A stretch of DNA of 14,918 nt from an uncultured Ruminococcus sp. (GTDB taxonomy: Bacteria; Bacillota; Clostridia; Oscillospirales; Ruminococcaceae), in contig CABQIF010000045.1 of the NCBI GenBank assembly GCA_902464115.1, positions 1 to 14,918 of the forward strand, written 5' to 3'. Both the position numbers and the translations under genes were made by a program. How positions within the stretch are numbered: position 1 is the stretch's first letter; each line of letters starts with the position of its first letter. The notes beneath the pieces were generated by a model. That model made no database searches. It saw nothing but the letters and a program-made list of their open reading frames with translations, and had not been told where the DNA came from. Positions 7,632-14,312 of the stretch are shown here, piece after piece.

Positions 7632-8122
7632 AATTTCAAGGAACTGTCATCAAGTACGGCGACAATGTTGACACCGATGTCATCATTCCGGCAAGATACC
7701 TGAACACCATCGACAAAAAGGAACTCGCTTCCCACTGCATGGAAGACCTCGATACCACCTTTACCCAGCGGGTAAAGCCGGGCGATATTATGGTTGCCGG
7801 CGAAAACTTCGGCTGCGGTTCTTCCAGAGAACACGCTCCGATTGCCATCAAGGAAAGCGGCATCTCTCTGGTCATTGCAAAGAGCTTTGCCCGGATTTTC
7901 TACCGCAACTCCATCAATATTGGTCTTGCGATTGTGGAATGTCCGGAAGCAGCAGAAGCCATTGAAGAAGGACATACAGTAGAAGCAGATCTGGACAACG
8001 GCATTCTGTTGGATCAGACCACCGGAAAATCGTTCCACACTGCCCCATTCCCGCCATTCATTCAGACCATCATCACCAACGGCGGACTGATTGCATCCAT
8101 CAAGAAGGGTGCTGTCAAGTAA
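7628..8122 (+). CDS. leuD: 3-isopropylmalate dehydratase small subunit
   Basis: This is the swivel-domain partner of LeuC. The 164-residue protein has DNVDTDVIIPARYLNT near the N-terminus, which includes the substrate-recognition loop, and GENFGCGSSREHAP (about 58-71), the small-subunit signature. The length matches the short partner of the 420-aa LeuC type. The start overlaps the leuC stop (ATGA) and has AAGGAGGT upstream inside leuC, so the subunits are probably translated together in equal amounts. Confidence 0.95.
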   Translation: MKFQGTVIKYGDNVDTDVIIPARYLNTIDKKELASHCMEDLDTTFTQRVKPGDIMVAGENFGCGSSREHAPIAIKESGISLVIAKSFARIFYRNSINIGLAIVECPEAAEAIEEGHTVEADLDNGILLDQTTGKSFHTAPFPPFIQTIITNGGLIASIKKGAVK

Positions 8123-8160
8123 GCAATTGCAATCGGAACATTCGGAAAGGATGACAAATT

Positions 8161-8964
8161 ATGATTGGAGCAATCATTGGCGATATTGTCGGTTCTCGGT
8201 TTGAATGGAACAACTACCGAAAGAAAGATTTCACCCTGTTCACAGAGGATTGTTTTGCAACGGATGACAGTATCATGTCCCTTGCGATTGCTGGGGCAGT
8301 GCTGCAACATCAAACCGAAGCGGTTGATTTATCAAAAGCAGCGGTATGCTGGATGCAAAAAGTCGGCAGACCTTACCCCCATTGCGGATTCGGCGGAAAC
8401 TTTTATCACTGGATTTACAGTGACGACCCCAAGCCCTACAACAGTTTCGGCAACGGGGCAGCCATGCGAGTCAGTGCCTGCGGACTATCTGCCAAGACAC
8501 TGGAAGCAGCATTGCAGATGAGTACGGCTGTAACCGCTGTGACGCACAATCATCCTGAGGGCATAAAGGGTGCAAATGCAACAACAGCTGCCATCTTTCT
8601 GGCGAAAAGCGGTGCTTCCAAGGATGCCATCCGCAGCCATATCGTAGAGCATTATTATCCGCTTTCTTTCACCATTGATGCCATTCGTCCAGATTATGTT
8701 TTCAACGAAACCTGTCAGGACACCGTTCCGCAGGCAATCGAAGCCTTTTTAGAATCTGAATCCTTTGAAGATGCCATTCGCACAGCGATTTCTGTCGGTG
8801 GGGACAGCGATACCCTCGCTGCCATTACGGGCAGCATTGCAGAAGCATATTACGGCGTTCCAAAGGATTTATATGACACGGCAATTACCTATCTGGACGA
8901 ACCGCTGAAACAAATTCTATTCGCATTTGAATCTGTTTTTGGCTCAAATCTCCAAGCGGAATGA
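8161..8964 (+). CDS. ADP-ribosylglycohydrolase family protein
   Basis: The 267-residue protein belongs to the DraG/ARH family, which removes ADP-ribose from modified targets using a two-metal centre. Visible motifs are GAIIGDIVGSRFEW (3-16), TDDS with the paired metal-binding aspartates (D35, D36), GNGAAMR (97-103), THNHPEG (128-134) and GGDSDT (213-218), which supplies the further metal-binding aspartates. All expected catalytic residues appear present, so it is probably active. Whether the target is arginine-, serine- or DNA-linked ADP-ribose, or a free ADP-ribose derivative, cannot be told. It starts 38 bases after leuD behind AAAGGATG and ends at a strong terminator, so it is the last gene of the ilvD-leuCD unit. 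No ADP-ribosyltransferase gene is in the window. Confidence 0.9.
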   Translation: MIGAIIGDIVGSRFEWNNYRKKDFTLFTEDCFATDDSIMSLAIAGAVLQHQTEAVDLSKAAVCWMQKVGRPYPHCGFGGNFYHWIYSDDPKPYNSFGNGAAMRVSACGLSAKTLEAALQMSTAVTAVTHNHPEGIKGANATTAAIFLAKSGASKDAIRSHIVEHYYPLSFTIDAIRPDYVFNETCQDTVPQAIEAFLESESFEDAIRTAISVGGDSDTLAAITGSIAEAYYGVPKDLYDTAITYLDEPLKQILFAFESVFGSNLQAE

Positions 8965-8998
8965 ATCTTTTTCCATGTTTGAATGCGATTTCAAAAAA

Positions 8999-9034
8999 CC
9001 GATGCAGAAAACAGAAATCTGCATCGGCTTTTTT
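8999..9034 (+). terminator. Intrinsic terminator after the ADP-ribosylglycohydrolase gene
   Basis: CCGATGCAGA at 8999-9008 pairs perfectly with TCTGCATCGG at 9018-9027 around a nine-base loop, followed by C and six T. It ends the first large unit. An A-run just before the stem might let it act on the other strand too. Confidence 0.9.
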
Positions 9035-9063
9035 GTAGAAACGACAGAATTTTTGCAAAAACC

Positions 9064-9092
9064 TTGTAATTCCCACCAATATGATGTATAAT
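9064..9092 (+). promoter_or_regulatory. Promoter of the leuB unit
   Basis: TTGTAA at 9064-9069 and a consensus TATAAT at 9087-9092 are 17 bases apart. They lie just after the preceding terminator and about 75 bases before leuB. leuB and the genes after it therefore have their own transcript. Confidence 0.8.
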
Positions 9093-9104
9093 AAAGAGGT
9101 ATAT

Positions 9105-9135
9105 AGAGAATTTGTCGGCAAATCACCGACTCTCT
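9105..9135 (+). promoter_or_regulatory. Hairpin in the leuB 5' untranslated region
   Basis: GTCGG (9114-9118) pairs with CCGAC (9126-9130), and AGAGA (9105-9109) pairs with TCTCT (9131-9135), leaving a four-base bulge. It lies near the 5' end of the predicted transcript and does not include the leuB ribosome binding site (AAAAGGAG). It could stabilise the mRNA or bind a regulator; no T-run follows. Confidence 0.4.
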
Positions 9136-9166
9136 CTGAAAATTTCAATCAAAAGGAGTCCTTCCC

Positions 9167-10249
9167 ATGAATTATAATATTGCATTACTCAAGGGCGATG
9201 GCATTGGCCCGGAAATCGTAGATAGTGCTGTTGCTGTTTTGCAGAAAATCGGTGAAAAGTTTCACCATACCTTTACTTGCACCCCATATTTGATTGGCGG
9301 CTGTGCAATCGATGCAACTGGCGTTCCGCTGCCAAAGGAAACCGTAGACGGCTGTCTGGCAAGCGACAGCGTGCTGCTCGGTGCGGTTGGCGGTGCAGTT
9401 GGTCATTCCAAGTGGGATGCCATGCCGCCGCATCTGCGTCCGGAAAAGGCTCTGCTCGGCATTCGGGAGGCTCTGGGTCTGTTTACCAACCTGCGTCCGG
9501 CAAAACTCTATCCGGCTCTGAAGGGTGACTGCCCATTGCGGGAAGATATCGTTGCCAAGGGCTTTGATATTATGATGGTTCGGGAATTGACTGGTGGTAT
9601 CTACTTCGGCGAACGGGGCAGAAGAACTGGCAAGTATGGCGAAGAAGCTTATGATACCGAATGCTATAGCCGCATGGAAATTGAACGGATTGCAAAGGTT
9701 GCCTTTGAAACCGCACAGAAGCGGAACAAGAATGTCATCTCCATCGACAAGGCAAACGTACTGGAAAGCTCCCGTCTGTGGAGAGAAGTGGTGCACGAAG
9801 TTGCAAAGGATTATCCGGATGTAACTTGCACCGATATGCTCGTAGACAATGCAGCAATGCAGCTGGTTAAGAACCCAAGACAGTTTGACGTTGTTGTTAC
9901 TTCTAATATGTTCGGCGACATCCTGTCGGATGAAGCTTCTCAGATTACCGGTTCGATCGGCATGCTGCCGTCTGCTTCTCTGGGCAGCACGAAGCGTGGT
10001 CTGTATGAACCAATTCACGGCTCTGCTCCGGACATCGCTGGACAGAACAAGGCAAACCCAATTGCCACCATTCTTTCTGCTGCAATGATGCTGCGGTATT
10101 CGTTCGGTCTGATGGATGAAGCAAAGGCAATTGAAGATGCCGTTGACAAGTACTTAGAAGCTGGCTATCGGACTGCTGACCTTGCAAAGGAAGGCGTTAC
10201 GCCGCTGACCTGCACGGAATGCACTGCAAAAATCATCGAACTGCTTTAA
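9167..10249 (+). CDS. leuB: 3-isopropylmalate dehydrogenase
   Basis: It oxidises and decarboxylates 3-isopropylmalate to 2-oxoisocaproate with NAD+, the last specific step before leucine transamination. The 360-residue protein has LLKGDGIGPEIVD at the N-terminus, RELTGGIYFGERG, the dehydrogenase signature NMFGDILSDEASQITGSIGM, and the NAD-binding segment EPIHGSAPDIAGQNKANPIA. All of these are typical, with no sign of truncation. The start follows AAAAGGAG. It is the first gene of a unit separate from leuCD, and no leuA is in view. Confidence 0.97.
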   Translation: MNYNIALLKGDGIGPEIVDSAVAVLQKIGEKFHHTFTCTPYLIGGCAIDATGVPLPKETVDGCLASDSVLLGAVGGAVGHSKWDAMPPHLRPEKALLGIREALGLFTNLRPAKLYPALKGDCPLREDIVAKGFDIMMVRELTGGIYFGERGRRTGKYGEEAYDTECYSRMEIERIAKVAFETAQKRNKNVISIDKANVLESSRLWREVVHEVAKDYPDVTCTDMLVDNAAMQLVKNPRQFDVVVTSNMFGDILSDEASQITGSIGMLPSASLGSTKRGLYEPIHGSAPDIAGQNKANPIATILSAAMMLRYSFGLMDEAKAIEDAVDKYLEAGYRTADLAKEGVTPLTCTECTAKIIELL

Positions 10250-10306
10250 TTTTTCCCTGCTGATTGTTCGGCATCATTCGCAATAACGAAAAGAGGATGA
10301 ACCTTT

Positions 10307-11524
10307 ATGACCTTAAAAGAAGAATTAGGATATGGACTGGATGCCCTTGTATTATTTCGGGGTTTACAGCAAAATCCAGTCATTCACGCATTGATGGAAT
10401 TTTGTCACGCAGATTCCAGCGACCTATCAAACCAAATTCGGACGTACAGTTCCATTGTGGCTGCTCTGTATCCGGCAACCGATAATCTCACGGATTACGT
10501 GGAAAAAATCGTACTGGAAGAAGAAACGGTTTATGTACAGCGAATCGGTGCAGGCGAAGCGGTTTCCGATGCCATGAAAAAGTGTCTGGAAACCGAACTG
10601 CACCTGCTCCAGAAAATCGCTATGCTGACTTCCTCCCAGTTGCAGGCAGAAATGCCGTATTTCCCAGACTTGCCAACCTGGAACAACCGGAAAATCGACC
10701 TGGCTGCCGCTTATCACAAGCGTGTTGCAGACATCGGCAAGCATGGCTATGGCGTATACGCCCAGTATCACATGTTTACACTGGACGAAACCGGCGACAT
10801 CATTCCGATCTGTTATCCAGACCCGATTGACTTAGACCACATGGTCGGCTACGAACGAGAACGGAATATTGTCATCGACAACACCAAAGCCCTGCTGAAC
10901 GGCAAATATGCTGCAAATGTACTGCTTGCCGGCGACGCTGGTACAGGAAAATCTGCAACCGTCAAGGCAATTGCCAACGCCTATCGGGAAGAAGGTCTGC
11001 GTCTGATTGAACTGCCCAAAGACCAGCTGCGGATTATCCCTCGCATTATGGAACATCTCTGCCGGAATCCGCTGAAATTCATCCTCTTTATTGACGACCT
11101 GACATTCTCGGAAAATGACCCGAACTTCGGTACGCTCAAGGCAACTTTAGAGGGCAGCATTGCTGCTCGTATGAAAAATACGGTCATCTATGCCACCAGT
11201 AACCGCCGTCATCTGGTCAAGGAAACCTTTGACGATGGTTCGGACAAGCACCAGAATGACACCGTTCAGGAACGCATTTCCCTTTCAGAACGGTTCGGCA
11301 TTACCGTTACCTATACCAGACCGCAGAAAGAACTGTATCTGGAAATCGTCCACAGCCTGGCGGAACAGGCTGGCTTACACATGGATGCATCGCAGCTGGA
11401 CGCAGAAGCCGAACAATTCGCACTCGGAAAATGTGGAAGAAGTGCCCGTGCTGCAAGACAATTTATTGATACGCTGTTGACCAAAGAGCCAACAGTGACG
11501 GAAGGAGCAGAGTCATCATGCTGA
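10307..11524 (+). CDS. DUF815-family AAA ATPase
   Basis: The 405-residue protein is a predicted cytoplasmic AAA-type ATPase. Residues 1-180 form a mostly helical N-terminal region without a motif I recognise. The ATPase core follows: Walker A GDAGTGKS (209-216), Walker B FILFIDD (258-264), sensor-1 in ATSNRRHL (N299) and the presumed arginine finger in SERFG (R329). GRSARAARQFID near the C-terminus resembles sensor 2. The segment FGTLKATLEGSIAARMKN is typical of DUF815 (PF05673). The biological role of this family is not established. It starts behind AAGAGGATG 57 bases after leuB, and its last seven bases overlap the start of ilvA, so the two are likely coupled in translation. A link to IlvA function is only inference. 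Confidence 0.88.
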   Translation: MTLKEELGYGLDALVLFRGLQQNPVIHALMEFCHADSSDLSNQIRTYSSIVAALYPATDNLTDYVEKIVLEEETVYVQRIGAGEAVSDAMKKCLETELHLLQKIAMLTSSQLQAEMPYFPDLPTWNNRKIDLAAAYHKRVADIGKHGYGVYAQYHMFTLDETGDIIPICYPDPIDLDHMVGYERERNIVIDNTKALLNGKYAANVLLAGDAGTGKSATVKAIANAYREEGLRLIELPKDQLRIIPRIMEHLCRNPLKFILFIDDLTFSENDPNFGTLKATLEGSIAARMKNTVIYATSNRRHLVKETFDDGSDKHQNDTVQERISLSERFGITVTYTRPQKELYLEIVHSLAEQAGLHMDASQLDAEAEQFALGKCGRSARAARQFIDTLLTKEPTVTEGAESSC

Positions 11525-12714
11525 CACTGGATAAAATTTATAAGGCAAGTCATGTGCTGCGGAGCGTTATCCGTAAAACAGACTTGATTCATGCACCGCT
11601 AGTCAATCCGGACAGCGAAATCTATCTGAAAACCGAAAACCTGCAAATTACTGGTTCTTTCAAAGTGCGTGGGGCATATTACATGATGTCGCAGCTGACG
11701 GAAGAAGAAAAGGCAAGAGGTGTAATCGCCTGCTCTGCCGGCAACCATGCACAGGGCGTTGCACTGGCTGCCGCAAAGAATCATATCCAGTCCCTGATCT
11801 GTCTGCCGGACGGTGCACCGATTTCCAAAGTACAGGCAACCAAGAGCTATGGTGCAGAAGTCTGCATGGTCAACGGTGTTTATGATGATGCCTACAAGAA
11901 AGCACTCGAACTGAAAGAAGAAAAGAATTATACATTTGTACACCCGTTCGATAATGAAGATGTCATTGCCGGACAGGGTACGATCGGTCTGGAAATTTTA
12001 GAACAGATGCCAGATGTGGAAGCCGTCATTGTTCCGATCGGCGGCGGCGGTCTGATTTCCGGCGTTGCATTCGCTATCAAGAACCTCAATCCAAACATCA
12101 AGGTTTATGGGGTTCAGGCAAGCGGTGCACCGAGCATGCGGAACTCCATTCGGGATGGCAAAATTGAATGTCTCGACCACGTTTCCACCATTGCAGACGG
12201 CATTGCTGTGAAAGAACCAGGCGAACATACCTTCCAGTATGTCAGCCAGTATGTGGATGAAATCGTAACCGTTACAGACGATGAAATCTCTGCTGCAATT
12301 CTGGCTCTGATTGAACGCCAGAAGCTGATTGCAGAAGGGGCTGGGGCTGCTTCCGTTGCTGCTGCCATGTTCAACAAAGTGCCGATTCAGGGCAAAAAGA
12401 CCGTTTGTCTGGTATCCGGCGGTAATATTGATGTAACGATTCTGTCCCGTGTCATCAAGCGTGGCTTGCTGATGTCCGGCAGAACCAGCATGCTGAACAT
12501 TGAACTGCTCGACAAGCCGGGTCAACTGAAGCTGGTTTCGGAAATCATTGCAGACATGGGCGGCAATGTCATCTCCATTCACCATGAACGTGCCAACGAG
12601 GGCAGCGATGTCAACGGCTGCTTCCTGCGAATCACCATGGAAACGAGAGATTACAACCACATTCAGGAAATCCGTGATGCCCTTACAAAGGCTGGTTTAA
12701 AGCTGGTAGACTAA
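11518..12714 (+). CDS. ilvA: Threonine dehydratase with C-terminal ACT domain
   Basis: This PLP enzyme deaminates threonine to 2-oxobutyrate and ammonia, feeding isoleucine synthesis through IlvBN. The 398-residue protein has the PLP lysine K49 in TGSFKVRGA, SAGNHAQG (73-80), the phosphate-binding GGGGL (175-179) and a serine/glycine loop SGGNID. Residues from about 325 form one ACT-like domain (LDKPGQLKLVSEIIADMGGNVIS). The roughly 400-aa layout with a single ACT domain is common in Clostridia and shorter than the 510-aa E. coli IlvA, so a catabolic (TdcB-like) role is possible. The operon context and the neighbouring ridA favour biosynthesis. AAGGAG lies ten bases before the ATG, within the ATPase gene. 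Confidence 0.93.
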   Translation: MLTLDKIYKASHVLRSVIRKTDLIHAPLVNPDSEIYLKTENLQITGSFKVRGAYYMMSQLTEEEKARGVIACSAGNHAQGVALAAAKNHIQSLICLPDGAPISKVQATKSYGAEVCMVNGVYDDAYKKALELKEEKNYTFVHPFDNEDVIAGQGTIGLEILEQMPDVEAVIVPIGGGGLISGVAFAIKNLNPNIKVYGVQASGAPSMRNSIRDGKIECLDHVSTIADGIAVKEPGEHTFQYVSQYVDEIVTVTDDEISAAILALIERQKLIAEGAGAASVAAAMFNKVPIQGKKTVCLVSGGNIDVTILSRVIKRGLLMSGRTSMLNIELLDKPGQLKLVSEIIADMGGNVISIHHERANEGSDVNGCFLRITMETRDYNHIQEIRDALTKAGLKLVD

Positions 12715-12765
12715 TATCTACTGTCTTGCCAAAATTTTGATTTTTCCAACGAAAGGATGTTTTTT

Positions 12766-13146
12766 ATGGAAACGATTTACACCAAAACTGCACCAGATGC
12801 CATCGGCCCATATTCTCAGGCTGTTAAGATTGGCAACACCCTCTATTCCTCTGGTCAGATTGCCATCAATCCGGCAACTGGCAAGGTAGAAGCAACCGAC
12901 ATTGAGGGACAGTCCCGTCAGGTCATGCAGAACCTTGCAGAAGTTCTGAAAGCAGCTGGTGCAAGCTTTGACAATGTTGTCAAGACAACCTGCTTTTTGA
13001 AAGACGTTGCAAAGGACTTTGCTGCATTCAATGCCATCTATGCAGAAGCAATGGGCGATAACAAGCCTGCAAGAAGCTGTGTCGGCGTTGCAGAACTGCC
13101 GAAGGGCGTTCTCGTAGAAGTAGAAGTGATTGCCGTTCTGGACTAA
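12766..13146 (+). CDS. ridA: RidA family enamine/imine deaminase
   Basis: The 126-residue protein is of the YjgF/YER057c/UK114 (RidA) family. It hydrolyses 2-aminoacrylate and 2-aminocrotonate, the reactive intermediates released by serine/threonine dehydratases such as IlvA. The conserved substrate-binding R103 in PARSCVGVAELPKG and E118 in VLVEVEVIAVL are present, as is IGPYSQAV near the N-terminus, so it belongs to the archetypal active group. An ATG at 12757 is in frame but overlaps the AAAGG ribosome binding site, so ATG 12766 is preferred. It is the last gene of the leuB-ATPase-ilvA unit, directly after the enzyme whose by-product it removes. Confidence 0.95.
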   Translation: METIYTKTAPDAIGPYSQAVKIGNTLYSSGQIAINPATGKVEATDIEGQSRQVMQNLAEVLKAAGASFDNVVKTTCFLKDVAKDFAAFNAIYAEAMGDNKPARSCVGVAELPKGVLVEVEVIAVLD

Positions 13147-13180
13147 ACCATCCAAACAAAAAGTAATTGATGATAATGCA

Positions 13181-13220
13181 AAGCACCCATCCGATGTTTG
13201 TACCGGATGGGTGCTTTTTT
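13181..13220. terminator. Bidirectional-looking terminator between ridA and the lipoprotein gene
   Basis: GCACCCATCCG at 13183-13193 pairs perfectly with CGGATGGGTGC at 13204-13214 around a ten-base loop; two more A-T pairs extend it. Six T follow on the plus strand, and a shorter A-run precedes it. It lies between converging genes and probably serves both, more strongly for ridA. Confidence 0.88.
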
Positions 13221-13240
13221 ATAGATAAAATATAAGATTC

Positions 13241-13774
13241 TCAGATTTCTACAGTCTGTTCCAAATAGGTTTCATCTCCAAACAAGCTGGTAATTTGAAT
13301 GTCTACGGGTGTTCCCGGTTCAGCATGATACCCGACTTTTAATGTGTAGGTTGTTCCCGGCTGAATGTCCGTCAACTGCATCTGGGAATTGACATCATCA
13401 CAGCCAATGACGCTGCTGTCACATTCAATCCCGTTCTGAAATACCTTATCCCGACAAGCAAATGTGAAAGAGGTGGTTTCATCGGAATTGTTGGTGAAAT
13501 TGTATTCCACTACCAAAATAGATTTTCCCTCATAATCCGTACTCATCGCAGTACTTACAACTTCAAATGCAAATTTTGCATCCGATGCCGGCTTTTCTGT
13601 TTGTGCTTGTGTTTCTGCCTGTGCTTCTGTTTCTCCCTGCGTTTCTGCTTCTGCAACGGCTGTAGTTGCTTCGGAAACAGTACTGCTGCTTTCTCCACTA
13701 TCTCCACATCCGGAAATACAGAATCCGCAAGCAATTGCCAGAATTCCGGCTGCAATTCGATTCTTTTTCATCAT
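13241..13774 (-). CDS. Secreted lipoprotein, probably DUF5067-like
   Basis: The 177-residue product begins MMKKNRIAAGILAIACGF and has a lipobox ISGC with the lipidated cysteine at residue 23, so it should be anchored to the outer face of the membrane. A Ser/Thr/Glu/Gln/Ala-rich spacer follows (about 24-62, with ETQ/EAQ repeats). The C-terminal domain (about 65-177) resembles the immunoglobulin-like DUF5067/DUF4352 group (FAFEVVSTAM, LVVEYNFTNNSDETTSFTF). Its function is not known. An in-frame ATG at 13792 overlaps the AAAAAAGGAG ribosome binding site, so the start is the ATG at 13774 or the adjacent one at 13771. It is divergent from the XRE regulator, whose presumed operator covers this gene's promoter. 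Confidence 0.85.
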   Translation of the reverse strand: MMKKNRIAAGILAIACGFCISGCGDSGESSSTVSEATTAVAEAETQGETEAQAETQAQTEKPASDAKFAFEVVSTAMSTDYEGKSILVVEYNFTNNSDETTSFTFACRDKVFQNGIECDSSVIGCDDVNSQMQLTDIQPGTTYTLKVGYHAEPGTPVDIQITSLFGDETYLEQTVEI

Positions 13775-13824
13775 ACATACTCCTTTTTTCATTTTCCATG
13801 ACGAAAGTGTGTTCTTCCTTTTCT

Positions 13825-13849
13825 ATTATAGGACAAATAGTCCTATAAT
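13825..13849. promoter_or_regulatory. Operator 1: perfect 10-bp inverted repeat
   Basis: ATTATAGGAC (13825-13834) and GTCCTATAAT (13840-13849) are perfect inverted repeats separated by AAATA. The core GGACAAATAGTCC recurs, in reverse complement, at 13889-13901. This is probably the binding site of a dimeric repressor, most simply the neighbouring XRE protein. Confidence 0.7.
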
Positions 13850-13853
13850 GCAA
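13825..13853 (-). promoter_or_regulatory. Promoter of the lipoprotein gene overlapping operator 1
   Basis: Read on the minus strand, TATAAT (plus 13825-13830) lies 17 bases after TTGCAT (plus 13848-13853). The -10 box is consensus; the -35 box is weak (TTG only). The whole region is covered by the perfect palindrome at 13825-13849, so a bound repressor would block polymerase. Confidence 0.55.
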
Positions 13854-13888
13854 TTCGCAGATTTCACAAAGTTGCTCTGTATAAATTA

Positions 13889-13901
13889 GGACTATTTGTC
13901 C
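13889..13901. promoter_or_regulatory. Operator 2: same 13-bp core in opposite orientation
   Basis: GGACTATTTGTCC is the exact reverse complement of the core of operator 1, including the asymmetric five-base centre. The flanks are not symmetrical here. Centres of the two sites are 58 bp apart. It lies about 54 bp before the regulator's ATG, suggesting autoregulation. Confidence 0.65.
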
Positions 13902-13954
13902 AATATTACAATTGAACGATTTTCACCCCCCTATAATAAAAAAGGGTGATTGTT

Positions 13955-14176
13955 ATGCAACTGCGAATCCGTGATTTGCGGGAAGACCACGACCTGACAC
14001 AAAAACAGATTGCTGCCTATCTGATGTGCGACCAATCTCTCTATTCCAAATACGAACGCATGGAACGAGAACTGCCGCTACATCTTGCAATCCAATTAGC
14101 ACACTTTTATCACGTCAGTCTGGATTATCTGGTTGGAATGACCAACGAAAAGCAGCCGTATCCCGCAAAAAAATAA
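13955..14176 (+). CDS. Small XRE-family HTH transcriptional regulator
   Basis: The 73-residue protein is essentially one Cro/C1-type helix-turn-helix domain: RIRDLREDHDLTQKQIAAYL, then the recognition-helix region DQSLYSKYERMER, then a last helix ending in LDYLVGMT. No second domain is present. The ATG at 13955 is preferred over the GTG at 13946 because the AAGGGTG ribosome binding site overlaps the GTG. A TATAAT at 13932-13937 is close to the start, but I found no good -35 box at 17 bases. It is divergent from the lipoprotein gene, and two identical palindromic cores lie between them, so it probably represses both. A terminator follows, so it is monocistronic. Confidence 0.88.
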   Translation: MQLRIRDLREDHDLTQKQIAAYLMCDQSLYSKYERMERELPLHLAIQLAHFYHVSLDYLVGMTNEKQPYPAKK

Positions 14177-14192
14177 CGCTGCTTTTCCAAAG

Positions 14193-14225
14193 AAACCGTT
14201 TTGTCTTCGGGCAAGACGGTTTTTT
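14193..14225 (+). terminator. Intrinsic terminator after the XRE regulator
   Basis: AAACCGTTTTG at 14193-14203 pairs with CAAGACGGTTT at 14212-14222 (11 bp with one G-U), and the T-run continues to 14225. Confidence 0.82.
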
Positions 14226-14250
14226 GTTTGCTTGTGATTTCAATTTCTAC

Positions 14251-14279
14251 TTGCAACAGGTTCTCAAATATGGTATACT
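14251..14279 (+). promoter_or_regulatory. Promoter of the nucleosidase gene
   Basis: TTGCAA at 14251-14256 and TATACT at 14274-14279 are 17 bases apart, with TGG before the -10 box giving an extended -10. It lies 34 bases before the ATG and after the previous terminator. Confidence 0.75.
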
Positions 14280-14312
14280 AAAACCGTACTTCACAGAAAG
14301 GAAGAAATCAAC

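Noticed and set aside
9081..9170. Possible leuB leader peptide starting at ATG 9081
   Set aside because: The ATG lies within the promoter spacer, upstream of the predicted transcription start, and has no ribosome binding site.
12757..12765. Earlier in-frame ATG for ridA
   Set aside because: It overlaps the AAAGGA ribosome binding site that serves ATG 12766, and the added residues are not found in RidA proteins.
13580..13680. Repetitive tract within the lipoprotein gene
   Set aside because: The repeats (CTG/TTC-rich on the plus strand) encode a low-complexity ETQ/EAQ linker; no regular unit length or spacer pattern suggests a CRISPR or other array.
13844..13849. Plus-strand TATAAT as a regulator promoter
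   Set aside because: It is the mirror half of operator 1 and has no usable -35 box 17 bases upstream; it is more simply explained by the palindrome.
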